A DNA stretch of 64,000 nucleotides from Hoeflea sp. 108 (GCF_000372965.1 NZ_KB890024.1:3784839-3848838), one strand, 5' to 3'. Shown: positions 16,738 to 25,035, counted from the first letter of the stretch. A program made the numbers and translations. Notes: generated by a model from the sequence alone, not told the origin.

Positions 16738-17022
16738 AGGTCTCTCCATTCGCGCGGACGCCTCCGCGCAAAGCTCAAGCAGCGGGAGCGGTCGTCCCTC
16801 GACCGGTCTGTCCCGCAGTGGACAAAGTGCATGACGACTGCCCACGAGTCCGGCCTGTGGAGATCCCGGAACCATGAACGCGTTGTCACGCGGCGGTGAG
16901 CGAACGCCTTGCGGCGACTGCTCGCTTTGTCTGCCTTGGCTTGGATGGGAGACCCGTCCGCACTGCCGGCAATGAAGGTGTGCCTCTTCAGTAACCCCGG
17001 CTTATGGACAGCCGGAAGAGAA
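16738..17022 (-). promoter_or_regulatory. Structured 5' leader of ornithine decarboxylase (candidate speF-type RNA)
   Basis: About 285 bases upstream of odc contain no gene but many hairpins on the reverse strand. CTCTTC and CCGGCT (16984-17002) pair with AGCCGG and GAAGAG (17010-17020). GAGC-CGCC pairs with GGCG-GCTC in 16898-16925. GGTCG pairs with CGACC around 16791-16805. GCGCGGA-TCCGCGC (about 16752-16769) lies just before the ribosome binding site. The speF RNA motif is known upstream of ornithine decarboxylase genes in alphaproteobacteria. I infer this is that element from position and structure; no covariance search was possible. An Arg-rich upstream frame begins at 16832. Confidence 0.55.
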
Positions 17023-17284
17023 CCAGAAAGGCCCGCACCGTCGTTGCTTCAAGACGTCCTCGGATCGGCGGTTGGCCGCTGAACCGACCGGGCTCGTTAC
17101 TTCCCGGGTACCGTCCCGAAATCCTCGCCATTCGAGGTTCGGGGGACGCCCACAGGCACGTGCGACTTTGGGCAAGCGGGGATATATGCACCTCGTCCGT
17201 CACAATCAATCGAAAATCGGACCCCGGCTTGAAAAATTACGTTCATCGAACAATGCTGCCGGGATCGTACACAGGTTTCAAACA
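17023..17284. other. Intergenic region between odc leader and amidase
   Basis: Together with the odc leader this forms a 547-base stretch without a credible gene. The short open frames in it have no start signal or protein-like composition. It must hold the divergent promoters of odc and the amidase, but I could not place convincing -35/-10 boxes. Confidence 0.5.
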
Positions 17285-18478
17285 ATGCTCGTGACGTCCG
17301 ATCCTTTCAACGCTTTCCTCGATGTTCCGCAAACCACTGTTCCCAATAAGGAATCCGGCAGTCTCGCAGGCCTGCGCCTCGCGGTGAAGGACATCTACGA
17401 CGTCGCCGGCTTCGTCACCGGTTGCGGCAACCCGGATAGGGCGGCCAAGGGCCATCTCGTCGAAAGGACCGCCCCGTCGGTGCAGTTGATTCTCGAAGCC
17501 GGCGCGCGATTCGTCGGCAAGACCCAGACGGACGAACTTGCCTTCTCGCTGATGGGCCAGAACGCGCACTTCCCCCACCCGATCAATCCTGCCGCTCCCG
17601 ACCGCGTCACCGGCGGCTCGTCATCGGGCTCGGCCGCCGCCGTCGCAGCCGGCCTTGCCGACATCGCCATCGGCTCCGACACCGGCGGCTCGATCCGCGC
17701 ACCTGCCAGCTTCTGCGGCCTCATCGGCTTGCGCACCACCCACGGGCTGATCTCGCTCGACGGCACGATGAAGCTCTCCCCAAGCCTCGACACGTTCGGC
17801 TGGTTTGCCCGCGACATCGACGTCTATGAAACTGTTGCGAAGGTTCTGGTTGCCAAGGACACGCATGGCGGCAGTCTCACCCGGCCGATCAGGCTCGAGG
17901 CGCTCGACGCCCTGCCGTTGGACGAAGCCGAAGCTTCCGAATACGGCCGCATGTGCAAGCTGGCCGAAAAGGCCGTCGGTACGATCTCGACCGCAGCTCC
18001 GCTCAGCCAGTCCTCCGACGAGCTCTACTGGAGCTTCCGCCGGATCCAGGCCTACGAGGCCTGGCAGGAGCATGGCGCCTGGATCGCGTCCGGCGACCGC
18101 CATCTCGGCCCGGGCGTCAAGGATCGCTTCGAATTCGGCCGCACGATCGAGTTGGCGACCTATGCCGCCGAGACGGAAAAGCGCGGGCGGTTCCGCCGGG
18201 AACTTGCCGGCCTGCTCGGCGACGACGGCATCCTGGTGATGCCCACCGTGCCGGGCGCAGCCCCCATGGCCGACGGCACCAACGACGACCTTCTCGCCTA
18301 TCGCGAGCGGGCGCTACGGCTGCTCTGCCTTTCGGGCCTGTCGGGCTTCCCGCAGATCACACTGCCGTTCGGCAAGGTCGATGGCGCCCCGTTCGGCCTG
18401 TCGCTGCTCGGCCCCGCCGGCAGCGACCTCGCACTCGTGCAACTGGCGCGCAAGATCCTGGAAGCTTCCGGCAAGTAG
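17285..18478 (+). CDS. Amidase signature family enzyme
   Basis: This 397-residue enzyme belongs to the amidase signature (Ser-cisSer-Lys) family, which hydrolyses C-N bonds of amides. The catalytic triad is visible: Lys35 (LAVKDIYD), the cis-Ser loop GGSSSGSAAA (110-119) and the nucleophile Ser136 (GSDTGGSIRAP). It is shorter than GatA (about 480 residues) and lacks the tRNA amidotransferase neighbours, so a stand-alone amidase is more likely. The substrate cannot be told. The start is uncertain because no strong ribosome binding site precedes the ATG at 17285; GTG at 17291 is an alternative. Confidence 0.88.
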   Translation: MLVTSDPFNAFLDVPQTTVPNKESGSLAGLRLAVKDIYDVAGFVTGCGNPDRAAKGHLVERTAPSVQLILEAGARFVGKTQTDELAFSLMGQNAHFPHPINPAAPDRVTGGSSSGSAAAVAAGLADIAIGSDTGGSIRAPASFCGLIGLRTTHGLISLDGTMKLSPSLDTFGWFARDIDVYETVAKVLVAKDTHGGSLTRPIRLEALDALPLDEAEASEYGRMCKLAEKAVGTISTAAPLSQSSDELYWSFRRIQAYEAWQEHGAWIASGDRHLGPGVKDRFEFGRTIELATYAAETEKRGRFRRELAGLLGDDGILVMPTVPGAAPMADGTNDDLLAYRERALRLLCLSGLSGFPQITLPFGKVDGAPFGLSLLGPAGSDLALVQLARKILEASGK

Positions 18479-18479
18479 A

Positions 18480-18683
18480 AATCCGGGTCAAACTATCGGC
18501 CACATCCCGTTCCGCTATGTCCACCAGTTCGACCTCGACAAGGATGTGGACCTTCTCGAACTGCCCACCAGCAACCTGATGGGCTGGATGTTCGGCGATG
18601 TCGACACCCTGGTCCTGACGATGAGCAAGAAGGATCTCGCGGCAGGCCGGTTCGACGCCGTCAGGACCCAGGTCTCGAACTGA
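18480..18683 (+). pseudogene. Remnant of a DUF1963 (YwqG-like) protein, C-terminal end only
   Basis: Directly after the amidase stop, another frame encodes about 60 sensible residues ending at 18683. The end (MGWMFGDVDTLVLTMSKKDL, then AAGRFDAV) resembles the C-terminus of DUF1963/YwqG proteins, where a GDVG...DL...FD pattern is typical. No start codon or N-terminal domain is present, and the frame upstream overlaps the amidase as nonsense. I read it as a decayed gene fragment. It may instead be chance similarity. Confidence 0.4.
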
Positions 18684-18796
18684 ACCGTCCCGCCAACGCG
18701 CCTGGCACGACAGCCTCCACCTCATGACCCTTGACCCCCAGGTGTGAACAATCCTAGCGTCGTCGTAGCCAATTTTTGAACGAGACCGCAGGCACC

Positions 18797-19708
18797 ATGG
18801 ACACACTCACCCGGATGCGCGCCTTCATCGACGTGGTCGAGGCCGAAGGCTTCTCTGCCGCGGCGCGCAAGATCGGCCGCTCCAAGGCGCTGCTGTCCAA
18901 ATATGTGCGCGAACTGGAAGACGAGCTTGGTGCGCTTCTGCTCAACCGCACGACGAGGCAGTTTTCGCTGACCGAAGCCGGCCACACCTATTATCGCCGC
19001 GCCTCCGAGATCATCCGCGAGGTCGACAGCCTGGCCGATGCGGTGCGCGAATCCTCAGGCGACGTGCGTGGCCGCGTCAAGCTGTCTGCGCCGCGCACCT
19101 TTGCCGACGCACCCATCGGCCATTCGCTGATCGACTTCGCCAAGGAGCACCCCGACATCGTGCTCGAAATCCACCTCGATGACCGTTTTGTCGACCTGGT
19201 GGAGGAAGGCTTCGACCTCGCCATCCGCATTTCCAGGCTGGAGAACTCGTCGCTGATCGCCCGCCGTCTGGCGCCCTTCGGCATCAGGCTCTGCGCCTCG
19301 CCTGAGCTGATCGCGAAATACGGCATGCCGCAGCGCCCGACCGACCTCGCGAACATCCCCTGCATCATCGACACCAACGGCCGCTGGCTGTCCAACTGGC
19401 CGTTCACCAGCGATACCGGCGACACCATGACCGTTTCGGTAAGCGGACCGATGGAAGTCAACAGTCCCATGGCGGCGCGTGCTGCCGCGGTTGCCGGCCT
19501 CGGCTTCGCCATACTGCCCGACTTCATCGCCGCACCCGACATCGAGGCGGGGCGGCTGGTGCCGGCTCTCGACGACCGCCGTCTGTCAGGCGGCGGCATA
19601 TTCGCCGTCTACCCGCACCGGCGCTACCTGCCCGCCAAGATCCGCGTTTTCGTCGACTTCCTGGTGCAATGGTTCAAGGTCAACCCTTGCGACCATCTCA
19701 AGCAGTGA
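18797..19708 (+). CDS. LysR family transcriptional regulator
   Basis: This 303-residue protein has an N-terminal winged helix-turn-helix (residues 1-60; FIDVVEAEGFSAAARKIGRS, then TRQFSLTEAG) and a LysR substrate-binding domain (about 90-295). It belongs to the CrgA/AaeR-like group, with typical sequences such as GRVKLSAPRTFADAPIG and FDLAIRISRLENSSLIARRL. The ATG at 18797 gives the usual start (MDTLTRMRAF); an upstream TTG is not needed. The target is unknown. It could act on the amidase upstream or on the transporter pair downstream, but all lie on the same strand, so no classical divergent target is present. Confidence 0.92.
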   Translation: MDTLTRMRAFIDVVEAEGFSAAARKIGRSKALLSKYVRELEDELGALLLNRTTRQFSLTEAGHTYYRRASEIIREVDSLADAVRESSGDVRGRVKLSAPRTFADAPIGHSLIDFAKEHPDIVLEIHLDDRFVDLVEEGFDLAIRISRLENSSLIARRLAPFGIRLCASPELIAKYGMPQRPTDLANIPCIIDTNGRWLSNWPFTSDTGDTMTVSVSGPMEVNSPMAARAAAVAGLGFAILPDFIAAPDIEAGRLVPALDDRRLSGGGIFAVYPHRRYLPAKIRVFVDFLVQWFKVNPCDHLKQ

Positions 19709-19779
19709 GGCACCCGGTCCCACTTTCGCCCGCTTTCTGGTAACTGTCGGCACCACTCGAATTCCGGACCGACAGCGCG

Positions 19780-20439
19780 ATGATTCTGAACACCCGAACC
19801 GCGATGCTCGCCGCTTCTGCGGCGGCATTGCTGGCCATGACGATACCGGCCAGCGTGCACCCGCACGTCTTCGCCGAGGCGCGGCTGGATGTCATGCTCA
19901 ATCCCGACAAGACGGTGAAGTCGCTGCGCCACCTCTGGCGCTTCGACGACCTGTTCTCAAGCACAGTGCTGATGGAGTTCGACAAGAACTCCGACCTCAA
20001 GCTCGATGACGCCGAACTGGCCGAAGTGTCGAAGACGGTGTTCGAATCCATCGGCGAATTCAATTACTTCCAGGTGGTGACTTCAGACGGCAAGGACGTG
20101 GCGATGAAGCCCCCGGCCAACCTCATGGCCACCTTCGAGGACCAGCAGCTCATCATCCTGTTCGAGACCGAGCCGAAGGAGCCGCTGAAGCTCTCCGGCA
20201 AGCTCGACTTCGGCGTCTACGATCCGACCTTCTATACGGCAATCGACTTCACCGACGACGCCAACATGACGGTCGCCGACCTGCCTGCGAATTGTACGCG
20301 ACAGGTGATCCGCCCCGATCCGGACCAGGCCATCGCCCAGAACCAGGCGAGCCTGACCGAAGCCTTCTTCAACGATCCGGCCGGCACCGACATGAGCAAG
20401 ATCTTCGCCACCAAACTGGAATTGAACTGCAAGGCCTAG
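19780..20439 (+). CDS. DUF1007 family periplasmic protein (ZevA-like)
   Basis: This 219-residue protein has a signal peptide (hydrophobic residues 9-25) and a mature start containing HPHVFAEARLDV, the hallmark of DUF1007. A conserved LRHLWRFDDLFSS segment follows. DUF1007 proteins occur beside RcnA/NicO-type transporters; in Haemophilus the ZevA-ZevB pair is linked to zinc supply. The transporter gene follows after 10 bases, so the two form an operon. The HPH motif at the mature N-terminus may bind metal. The metal (zinc, nickel or cobalt) cannot be fixed from sequence. Confidence 0.85.
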   Translation: MILNTRTAMLAASAAALLAMTIPASVHPHVFAEARLDVMLNPDKTVKSLRHLWRFDDLFSSTVLMEFDKNSDLKLDDAELAEVSKTVFESIGEFNYFQVVTSDGKDVAMKPPANLMATFEDQQLIILFETEPKEPLKLSGKLDFGVYDPTFYTAIDFTDDANMTVADLPANCTRQVIRPDPDQAIAQNQASLTEAFFNDPAGTDMSKIFATKLELNCKA

Positions 20440-20449
20440 GGGTGACCAA

Positions 20450-21535
20450 GTGAAGAAGACGACCGTCCGCGTGATTTTCGCGCTTCTCGCCATCAGCTAC
20501 GTGCTCAGCCATTTTTCCGGCCTTGCCCATGCGCAGAGCTCGCTCGGCATCGGCACCAACGAGGCGACCGTGCCCTCGACCGGCCTGTTCGCCGGACTGC
20601 TCAACTGGATCAACCTCCACCAGCAGCAATTCTACCGGTCGCTGACGGGGGCGCTGAAGGCGATGCGCGACGGCGGCGGCGGCGTATGGGTGCTGGTCGG
20701 CCTGTCCTTCGCCTACGGCGTCTTCCATGCCGCCGGGCCTGGCCATGGCAAAGCGGTCATCTCGTCCTACATGCTGGCCAACGAAGTCGCTCTGCGCCGC
20801 GGCATCATGCTGTCCTTCGTCTCGGCCTTCCTCCAAGGCCTGACGGCGATCGTGCTGATGACGCTCGTCTTCCTGGTACTGCGTGGCACTTCGGTGTCGA
20901 TGACCAATGCGACATGGTTCCTGGAAACGGTGAGCTACGCGCTGATCGCCGCCTTCGGCGCCTGGCTGCTGTGGAAGAAGCTCAAGCCGATGGCCTTCGG
21001 CCTGGCAGGTGTTGCCCCTGTTCACAGTCTGTCGGCTGCCCACGCGCATGGCCATGATCACGACCACGCCACTTGCGGTCATGACCACTCGCACGATCAT
21101 CATGAGCACGCTCACCATGGCCACGATCACCACGGCCACGCTCACGTCGAGGGCGAAGTCTGCTCGACCTGCGGGCATTCCCATGCGCCTGACCCCAGGA
21201 TGTTGGAAGGCAAGCATTTCGACTGGAAGACGGCATGGTCGGCGGTTGCCGCCGTCGGCATCCGCCCCTGCACCGGCGCGCTGATCGTGCTCAGCTTCGC
21301 CTTCCTCAACGGCCTCTGGGCCGGCGGCATCCTGTCGGTCCTTGCCATGTCGCTGGGAACGGCGATCACCGTCTCCGCACTCGCCATCATGGCCGTCACC
21401 GCCAAGAACTGGGCGGTTGCCGTTGCCGGCAACGGCCGCGCCGGCAACCGCATCCACAATGCCATCGAGATCGGCGGCGCCGCCCTGGTGATGCTGCTCG
21501 GCCTGGTGCTGCTTGCGGCCAGTCTCAAGGCCTGA
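20450..21535 (+). CDS. NicO/RcnA family metal transporter (ZevB-like) with His-rich loop
   Basis: This 361-residue inner-membrane protein belongs to the nickel/cobalt efflux NicO family. It has an N-terminal signal or anchor, the motif HAAGPGHGKA (93-102) in a membrane helix and a second conserved half (GIRPCTGALIVLSFAF). Between them lies a loop (192-245) with 21 His plus two Cys pairs in about 54 residues, a likely cytoplasmic or periplasmic metal-binding stretch. Together with the DUF1007 gene upstream it forms a ZevAB-like pair. Direction of transport and metal are not certain. Confidence 0.88.
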   Translation: MKKTTVRVIFALLAISYVLSHFSGLAHAQSSLGIGTNEATVPSTGLFAGLLNWINLHQQQFYRSLTGALKAMRDGGGGVWVLVGLSFAYGVFHAAGPGHGKAVISSYMLANEVALRRGIMLSFVSAFLQGLTAIVLMTLVFLVLRGTSVSMTNATWFLETVSYALIAAFGAWLLWKKLKPMAFGLAGVAPVHSLSAAHAHGHDHDHATCGHDHSHDHHEHAHHGHDHHGHAHVEGEVCSTCGHSHAPDPRMLEGKHFDWKTAWSAVAAVGIRPCTGALIVLSFAFLNGLWAGGILSVLAMSLGTAITVSALAIMAVTAKNWAVAVAGNGRAGNRIHNAIEIGGAALVMLLGLVLLAASLKA

Positions 21536-21605
21536 GCCGCACATGAAAATGCCGGCCATGGCGTGACGCCGGCCGGCAACGATCCTGTCATCAAGGCATG
21601 AAAAA

Positions 21606-21642
21606 TCCGCCCTGGAGTTGCGGCTGCCAGGGCGGAATTTTT
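21606..21642. terminator. Bidirectional intrinsic terminator
   Basis: TCCGCCCTGG (21606-21615) pairs perfectly with CCAGGGCGGA (21627-21636), followed by ATTTTT. On the reverse strand the same stem is followed by TTTTT (21601-21605). It serves the transporter gene from the left and the small basic-protein gene from the right. Confidence 0.9.
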
Positions 21643-21667
21643 GCCACGTACCGCGTGGCTCGGGTTG

Positions 21668-21928
21668 TTACATCGTGGTCTTCTTTGCAGCCGGAGCAGC
21701 GGCCTTCTTGTGCTTCTTGTGGTGCTTGGCCTTCTTGTGATGCGGCGCCTTCTTGTGATGGACAACCTTCTTCACCATCGGGGTGGTCGCGGTCGTCGCC
21801 TGGCCGGCGGCGGGAGCAGCAGCGGTCGCGCCAGCAGCGTTTGCCGAGCTGGCGGTCAGCACGGGCGCCGAGAAGGCCAGGGCAACGGCAAGGCCGAGGG
21901 CGGTCAGGAGAGGCTTGTTGGTGGTCAT
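21668..21928 (-). CDS. Small secreted Lys/His-rich protein
   Basis: This 86-residue protein has a signal peptide (hydrophobic residues 9-24, cleavage probably after SANA), an Ala/Thr-rich middle and a very basic tail of KKxHHKK units (about residues 52-84). The ATG at 21928 has AAAGGA upstream on the reverse strand. No enzyme domain is visible. Such tails occur in small periplasmic proteins of rhizobia with unknown roles; binding of metal or nucleic acid is conceivable but unproven. It ends near a bidirectional terminator and probably shares direction with the next secreted protein gene. Confidence 0.65.
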   Translation of the reverse strand: MTTNKPLLTALGLAVALAFSAPVLTASSANAAGATAAAPAAGQATTATTPMVKKVVHHKKAPHHKKAKHHKKHKKAAAPAAKKTTM

Positions 21929-21972
21929 GTCCAGTTTCCTTTTGCACAAGGGGGCTGTCAGGAGAGTGCCGA

Positions 21973-22266
21973 TCAGGGTTCGATCGGCTGCACTCCAAGC
22001 ATCTTCAGCGCTGTCGCATAGGCGCGGATGCCCTGGGCCTGCTGGTTGCCGGCACAGAATTTCATCGCCTTTTTCTGAAGAGCTTTTGCTTCGGCGGCCC
22101 GTTTCGCCTCGGCATGTCCGGTGATTTCGTCAGCGAATTGCTGCTGCAGCTTGTTGCAACGATCGGTCCGGGTGATCGTGCCTTTCGTCTGCGTCGCGGC
22201 ATCGGCAGCACCAAGCGAAAGCGCTGCGAGCAGTACGATCGTCGAACTGGTCACAAGTTTCCGCAT
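21973..22266 (-). CDS. Small secreted hypothetical protein
   Basis: This 97-residue protein has a signal peptide (residues 1-23, MRKLVTSSTIVLLAALSLGA) and a helical mature part with two Cys (DRCNKLQQQF and KKAMKFCAGN), which could form a disulfide. The ATG at 22266 is favoured because it begins the signal peptide; the open frame extends further upstream without meaning. It lies 44 bases before the Lys/His-rich gene on the same strand and may be co-transcribed. No family was recognised. Confidence 0.65.
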   Translation of the reverse strand: MRKLVTSSTIVLLAALSLGAADAATQTKGTITRTDRCNKLQQQFADEITGHAEAKRAAEAKALQKKAMKFCAGNQQAQGIRAYATALKMLGVQPIEP

Positions 22267-22437
22267 TTCGGTTCCGATTTCCTCAACCACTGAAGCAGTG
22301 AGGCTGTTATCGCCGACCGGCTTGTCGGCTGTTTTTCCGGTTTGCAGAGTTTTGTTTCTGGATTGTAACAGCCGGAATTCTGTGCGCCCCGGGCGCGAGT
22401 TCACTGGTCAATTCGGGCTGCGGACCTTATTTTGCCA

Positions 22438-23199
22438 ATGTCCGAAAGGATGCCGTGCAGCGCAGATGCGGAAACAGATGAATTGAAAGCCGACGCCCAC
22501 ATTCTCATCGTCGACGACGACAAGGAGATCCGCGACCTGCTGCAGGAGTTCTTCCTCAAGCACGGCATGCGCGTGTCGACGGCCCGCGACGACGACGAGA
22601 TGCAGGCGGCGTTGCGCCGCGCGCCCGTCGACCTGATCATTCTCGACGTCATGCTGCCGGGCAAGAGCGGCCTCGACATCTGTCGCGACCTGCGCATGCA
22701 TTCCAAGATCCCTATCATCATGCTGACCGCCGTCACCGAGACAATCGACCGTGTCGTCGGCCTGGAGATGGGCGCCGACGACTATGTGCCGAAACCCTTC
22801 GATCCCCGGGAGCTTCTGGCCCGCACCCGCGCCGTCCTGCGCCGGCCCAGCGCTGCGGGCACGACCCATCGCCCGGTCCCGCAGCTGTTCAAGTTTGCCG
22901 GCTGGGCGCTCGACGCATCGCGCCGCCGGCTGCTGCGGCCAGACGAGGTCCGCGTCGAGCTGACCACCGCCGAGTTCAACCTGCTGCACACGCTGGTTCG
23001 CAGCGCCCAGCGCGTGTTGAGCCGCGAACAGCTTGTTGAATTGTCCAACCAGAACGGCGATTACAGCTACGACCGCAGCGTCGACATCCTCGTCAGCCGC
23101 CTCAGGCGGAAGATGGAGGACGACCCGCGCTCGCCGAAGCTGATCCTGACCGTGCGTGGCGGCGGCTACCAGTTCGTGCCCGAGGTCTCGGCCGAATGA
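22438..23199 (+). CDS. OmpR-type response regulator
   Basis: This response regulator has 253 residues. The receiver domain (about residues 20-135) has the acidic pair in VDDDKE, the phospho-acceptor in LDVMLPGKSG, the Thr of MLTA and the Lys of PKPFDPRELL. The C-terminal winged helix (about 155-250) ends in VSRLRRKMEDDPRSPKLI and VRGGGYQF. The receiver is strikingly like enteric OmpR. The kinase gene overlaps the stop by four bases (ATGA), so they are a pair. The start is uncertain: ATG at 22438 or 22453, neither with a clear ribosome binding site. Signal and targets are unknown. Confidence 0.92.
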   Translation: MSERMPCSADAETDELKADAHILIVDDDKEIRDLLQEFFLKHGMRVSTARDDDEMQAALRRAPVDLIILDVMLPGKSGLDICRDLRMHSKIPIIMLTAVTETIDRVVGLEMGADDYVPKPFDPRELLARTRAVLRRPSAAGTTHRPVPQLFKFAGWALDASRRRLLRPDEVRVELTTAEFNLLHTLVRSAQRVLSREQLVELSNQNGDYSYDRSVDILVSRLRRKMEDDPRSPKLILTVRGGGYQFVPEVSAE

Positions 23200-24626
23200 A
23201 GTGGCTTCTGCCTAGGTCCCTGCCTGCATGGGTCCTGCTGATCGTCATTGCCGGCTTGCTCGCCATCCAGGTCTCGACGCTCTCGATCGTCTCGCGCGAG
23301 CGCACAACCTCCAACAACATGCTCGATCTGTTGCGGCTCAACGACCGGGCCCTGTCGCTGACCAAGCTGATGTATGCGGAAAAGCCGGAGGACCGAACGC
23401 GCATCGCCGCCGGCCTGTCGGTGCCGCCGCACGTGCTGACGACCACCGATTCCTCCGCCATCACCTCGTCCATACCCGTCGACGACGAGATGGCCGAGCT
23501 CGAGGACATCATCGTCGGCCGCCTGTCCAAATATGGCGTCGAGGAAGCGCGGGTGCGCCGCGAGAAGGCCAAGGCCGATGCCGGCCAGCATACGTTCCAG
23601 CCGGAACCCGACATGGGCAATGTCGAGCGCGAGCTCGTCGACCTCTCCTCCGACTTCACCACCACCGACACATTCATCGTGTCGATCGAGTTCAAGGACG
23701 GCCAGTGGCTGAACTTCACCTTGAAGGCGACGCCGCTTAGCCCGCTCCTCAACATCGACAGCCTGCCGCTTTATGGCTCGGTCGCAGGCCTTGTCGTGCT
23801 TCTATCGATCTGGGCCCTGCGCCGGCTGACAGCGCCTTACCGCGCCCTCGAACGTGCTGTCCGCCGCATCGGCGACGATCTCAAGAGCCCGCCGCTGCCT
23901 GAACATGGCAGCAGCGAATACACCTCCGCCGCCCGCGCAGTGAACACGATGCAGGCGCGGCTGCGCGAATATGTCGAGGACCGCGAGCTGCTTGCCGCGG
24001 CCCTTGCCCACGACCTCAGGACCCCGCTGACGCGCATCCGCCTGCGCCTGGAACTGTTGCGCAAATCCCCGTTGCGCGCAGCCCTCATGCAGAACCTGGC
24101 CGACATCGAGGCGATCTCGTCGTCCGTGCTCGACTTCGCCACTTATGAGGCAAGAGGCGAGGCCCCGGAGCGCATCGACTTCTGGTCGCTCGTCGATTCC
24201 ATCGCGGACGCCAACCCCAACGTCACCTTCGACGGGGCCCGCAAGCATGCACGCGGCCTGATCTGCATGGGCGAGACAATCGCGCTGCGCCGATGCATTA
24301 CCAACCTGGTCGAGAATGCCGTCAAATACGGCGGCAAGGCGCGGCTGTCGCTATCGCATGACGAAAGCCGGGTGCTGCTCGCCATCGACGACGACGGCCC
24401 CGGTATCCCCGAGGCGCAGCTGGAAACGATGTTCCGGCCGTTTACCCGCATCGAAGGGTCGCGCAACCGCCAGACCGGCGGCTTCGGCCTGGGCCTGACG
24501 ATCGCCCGCAACATCGCCCGTCGCTTCGGCGGCGAGGTGACGCTGCGCAACAGGCCCGGCGGCGGATTGAGGGCGGAGCTGGCCATGCCCATGGCCAGCG
24601 GTGCACAGGCACGCGCCGCCGAGTAG
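23196..24626 (+). CDS. EnvZ-like sensor histidine kinase
   Basis: This inner-membrane kinase has 476 residues. It has helix 1 (about 10-30), a periplasmic domain of about 160 residues, helix 2 (about 192-208), a HAMP linker and a dimerisation helix with the phospho-His at 272 (ALAHDLRTPLTRIRLRLELL), which is close to EnvZ. The ATPase domain shows the N box (NLVENAVKYGG), DDDGPGIP and GGFGLGLTIA. All catalytic motifs are intact. It overlaps the response regulator gene by four bases. The ligand sensed by the periplasmic domain is unknown. Confidence 0.93.
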   Translation: MKWLLPRSLPAWVLLIVIAGLLAIQVSTLSIVSRERTTSNNMLDLLRLNDRALSLTKLMYAEKPEDRTRIAAGLSVPPHVLTTTDSSAITSSIPVDDEMAELEDIIVGRLSKYGVEEARVRREKAKADAGQHTFQPEPDMGNVERELVDLSSDFTTTDTFIVSIEFKDGQWLNFTLKATPLSPLLNIDSLPLYGSVAGLVVLLSIWALRRLTAPYRALERAVRRIGDDLKSPPLPEHGSSEYTSAARAVNTMQARLREYVEDRELLAAALAHDLRTPLTRIRLRLELLRKSPLRAALMQNLADIEAISSSVLDFATYEARGEAPERIDFWSLVDSIADANPNVTFDGARKHARGLICMGETIALRRCITNLVENAVKYGGKARLSLSHDESRVLLAIDDDGPGIPEAQLETMFRPFTRIEGSRNRQTGGFGLGLTIARNIARRFGGEVTLRNRPGGGLRAELAMPMASGAQARAAE

Positions 24627-24714
24627 GATCATTTCAGGAAAGGTTTGACGCAACTTTCCGCGAGGAATTTGCGCTGGACCAAAAGACGAAGCGTGGCGCG
24701 AAAACGCGCCGGTC

Positions 24715-24921
24715 TCAGTTGCCGCTGTTGCGCTGGTTGCGCCCGCGCAGCCAGAACACGCCGAAGAAGGCGATGACGAACAGCACCGCGATGGCGCCAG
24801 CGGCAATGGTCGAATAGTTGCCAACCGCCAGCATGACCTTGGGCATGAAGAAGGCGGCGAGGCCAAAGACGATCATGATCCAGGCTGCTGCCACGGCGGC
24901 ATTGCGGGTCTTGGTGTCCAT
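24715..24921 (-). CDS. Small two-helix membrane protein
   Basis: This protein of 68 residues has two membrane helices (about residues 8-28 and 36-58) and a basic C-terminal tail. It is probably an inner-membrane protein. No family was recognised. The ATG at 24921 lies on the reverse strand, convergent with the kinase gene, without a very strong ribosome binding site. Hydrophobic pattern and charge distribution make it look real, but function is unknown. Confidence 0.55.
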   Translation of the reverse strand: MDTKTRNAAVAAAWIMIVFGLAAFFMPKVMLAVGNYSTIAAGAIAVLFVIAFFGVFWLRGRNQRNSGN

Positions 24922-25035
24922 CGGCTGTGCCTCGGCTGTGGTGCTGCGGACGATCCGCTGAGGTCCGCTTCATAGCGCCCAATGTCAGGCCCGCCAACAG
25001 CAGACGGCGGGCCTGTTGTCGCACAGGGCCTGGGC

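Noticed and set aside
17004..17294. Small open frame in the odc-amidase gap
   Set aside because: It has no ribosome binding site, its composition is basic and non-protein-like, and it overlaps the odc leader and the amidase start.
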